From Bacilli bacterium (GTDB taxonomy: Bacteria > Bacillota_I > Bacilli_A > RF39 > UBA660), in the NCBI GenBank assembly GCA_022801735.1, contig JAAWSW010000073.1:1-5174 (forward strand): DNA of 5,174 nt, read 5' to 3'. Below are positions 5,162 to 5,174 of this stretch, one piece after another. A program made the position numbers and the translations under genes. Under the pieces are notes generated by a model, which saw nothing but the letters and a program-made list of their open reading frames with translations, ran no database searches and was not told the origin of the DNA. Each line of letters starts with the position of its first letter. Within the stretch, counting starts at the first letter, position 1.

Positions 5162-5174
5162 GGGGGGGGGGGGG
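5162..5174. other. Poly-G run at the sequence end, probable sequencing artefact
   Basis: Thirteen consecutive G bases close the window in an otherwise strongly AT-rich sequence. This is typical of no-signal base calls at a read end in two-colour sequencing carried into a contig edge. It should not be read as biology. Confidence 0.8.

Noticed and set aside
5162..5174. G-quadruplex or telomere-like end
   Set aside because: A single uninterrupted 13-G run at the exact edge of an AT-rich contig is better explained by a base-calling artefact.

Overview
The window is strongly AT-rich, with A-rich coding strands, very short intergenic gaps and AT-biased codons. It uses ordinary stops (TAA, TAG and one TGA) and TGG for tryptophan, so nothing points to the Mycoplasma code. 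This fits a low-GC Bacillota or Mollicutes-related gut-type bacterium with a compact genome. The species cannot be named from the sequence. The right edge is a run of 13 G in an otherwise AT-rich sequence, which looks like a contig end.

Layout: 1-202 is a T-rich edge with at most a partial minus-strand gene, ending in a promoter. 212-1023 is a two-gene operon of type IV pilin-like prepilins on the plus strand. A small XRE-type regulator gene converges on it (1265-1032) across a shared bidirectional terminator. 1266-1512 is an intergenic region with a perfect 17-bp palindrome, one copy of a dispersed repeat and the dusB promoter. dusB (tRNA dihydrouridine synthase) and mutM (8-oxoguanine glycosylase) form a plus-strand pair (1513-3341). 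Convergent to them are two minus-strand monocistronic genes: tmcAL (tRNA-Met cytidine acetate ligase) and a YbaK/ProX-type aminoacyl-tRNA deacylase gene. The second copy of the dispersed repeat lies upstream of the deacylase gene, next to a terminator-like or mobile-element-like end.

Functionally, three of the seven genes act on tRNA quality or modification (dusB, tmcAL, the deacylase gene), one on oxidative DNA damage (mutM), and two encode surface or competence-type pilins.

The most interesting structure is between genes. Three genes share the same promoter geometry: a -35 box, 17 bp, TATAAT, 6 bp, then GGTGAT, which is both the Shine-Dalgarno sequence and the predicted transcript start. 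A fourth gene shares it from the -10 box onward. This predicts mRNAs that begin at the ribosome binding site, with leaders of only about 10 nt. The second structure is a roughly 44-bp repeat, about 84 % identical between its two copies, flanked by AAAAGACC/GGTCTTTT-type arms.
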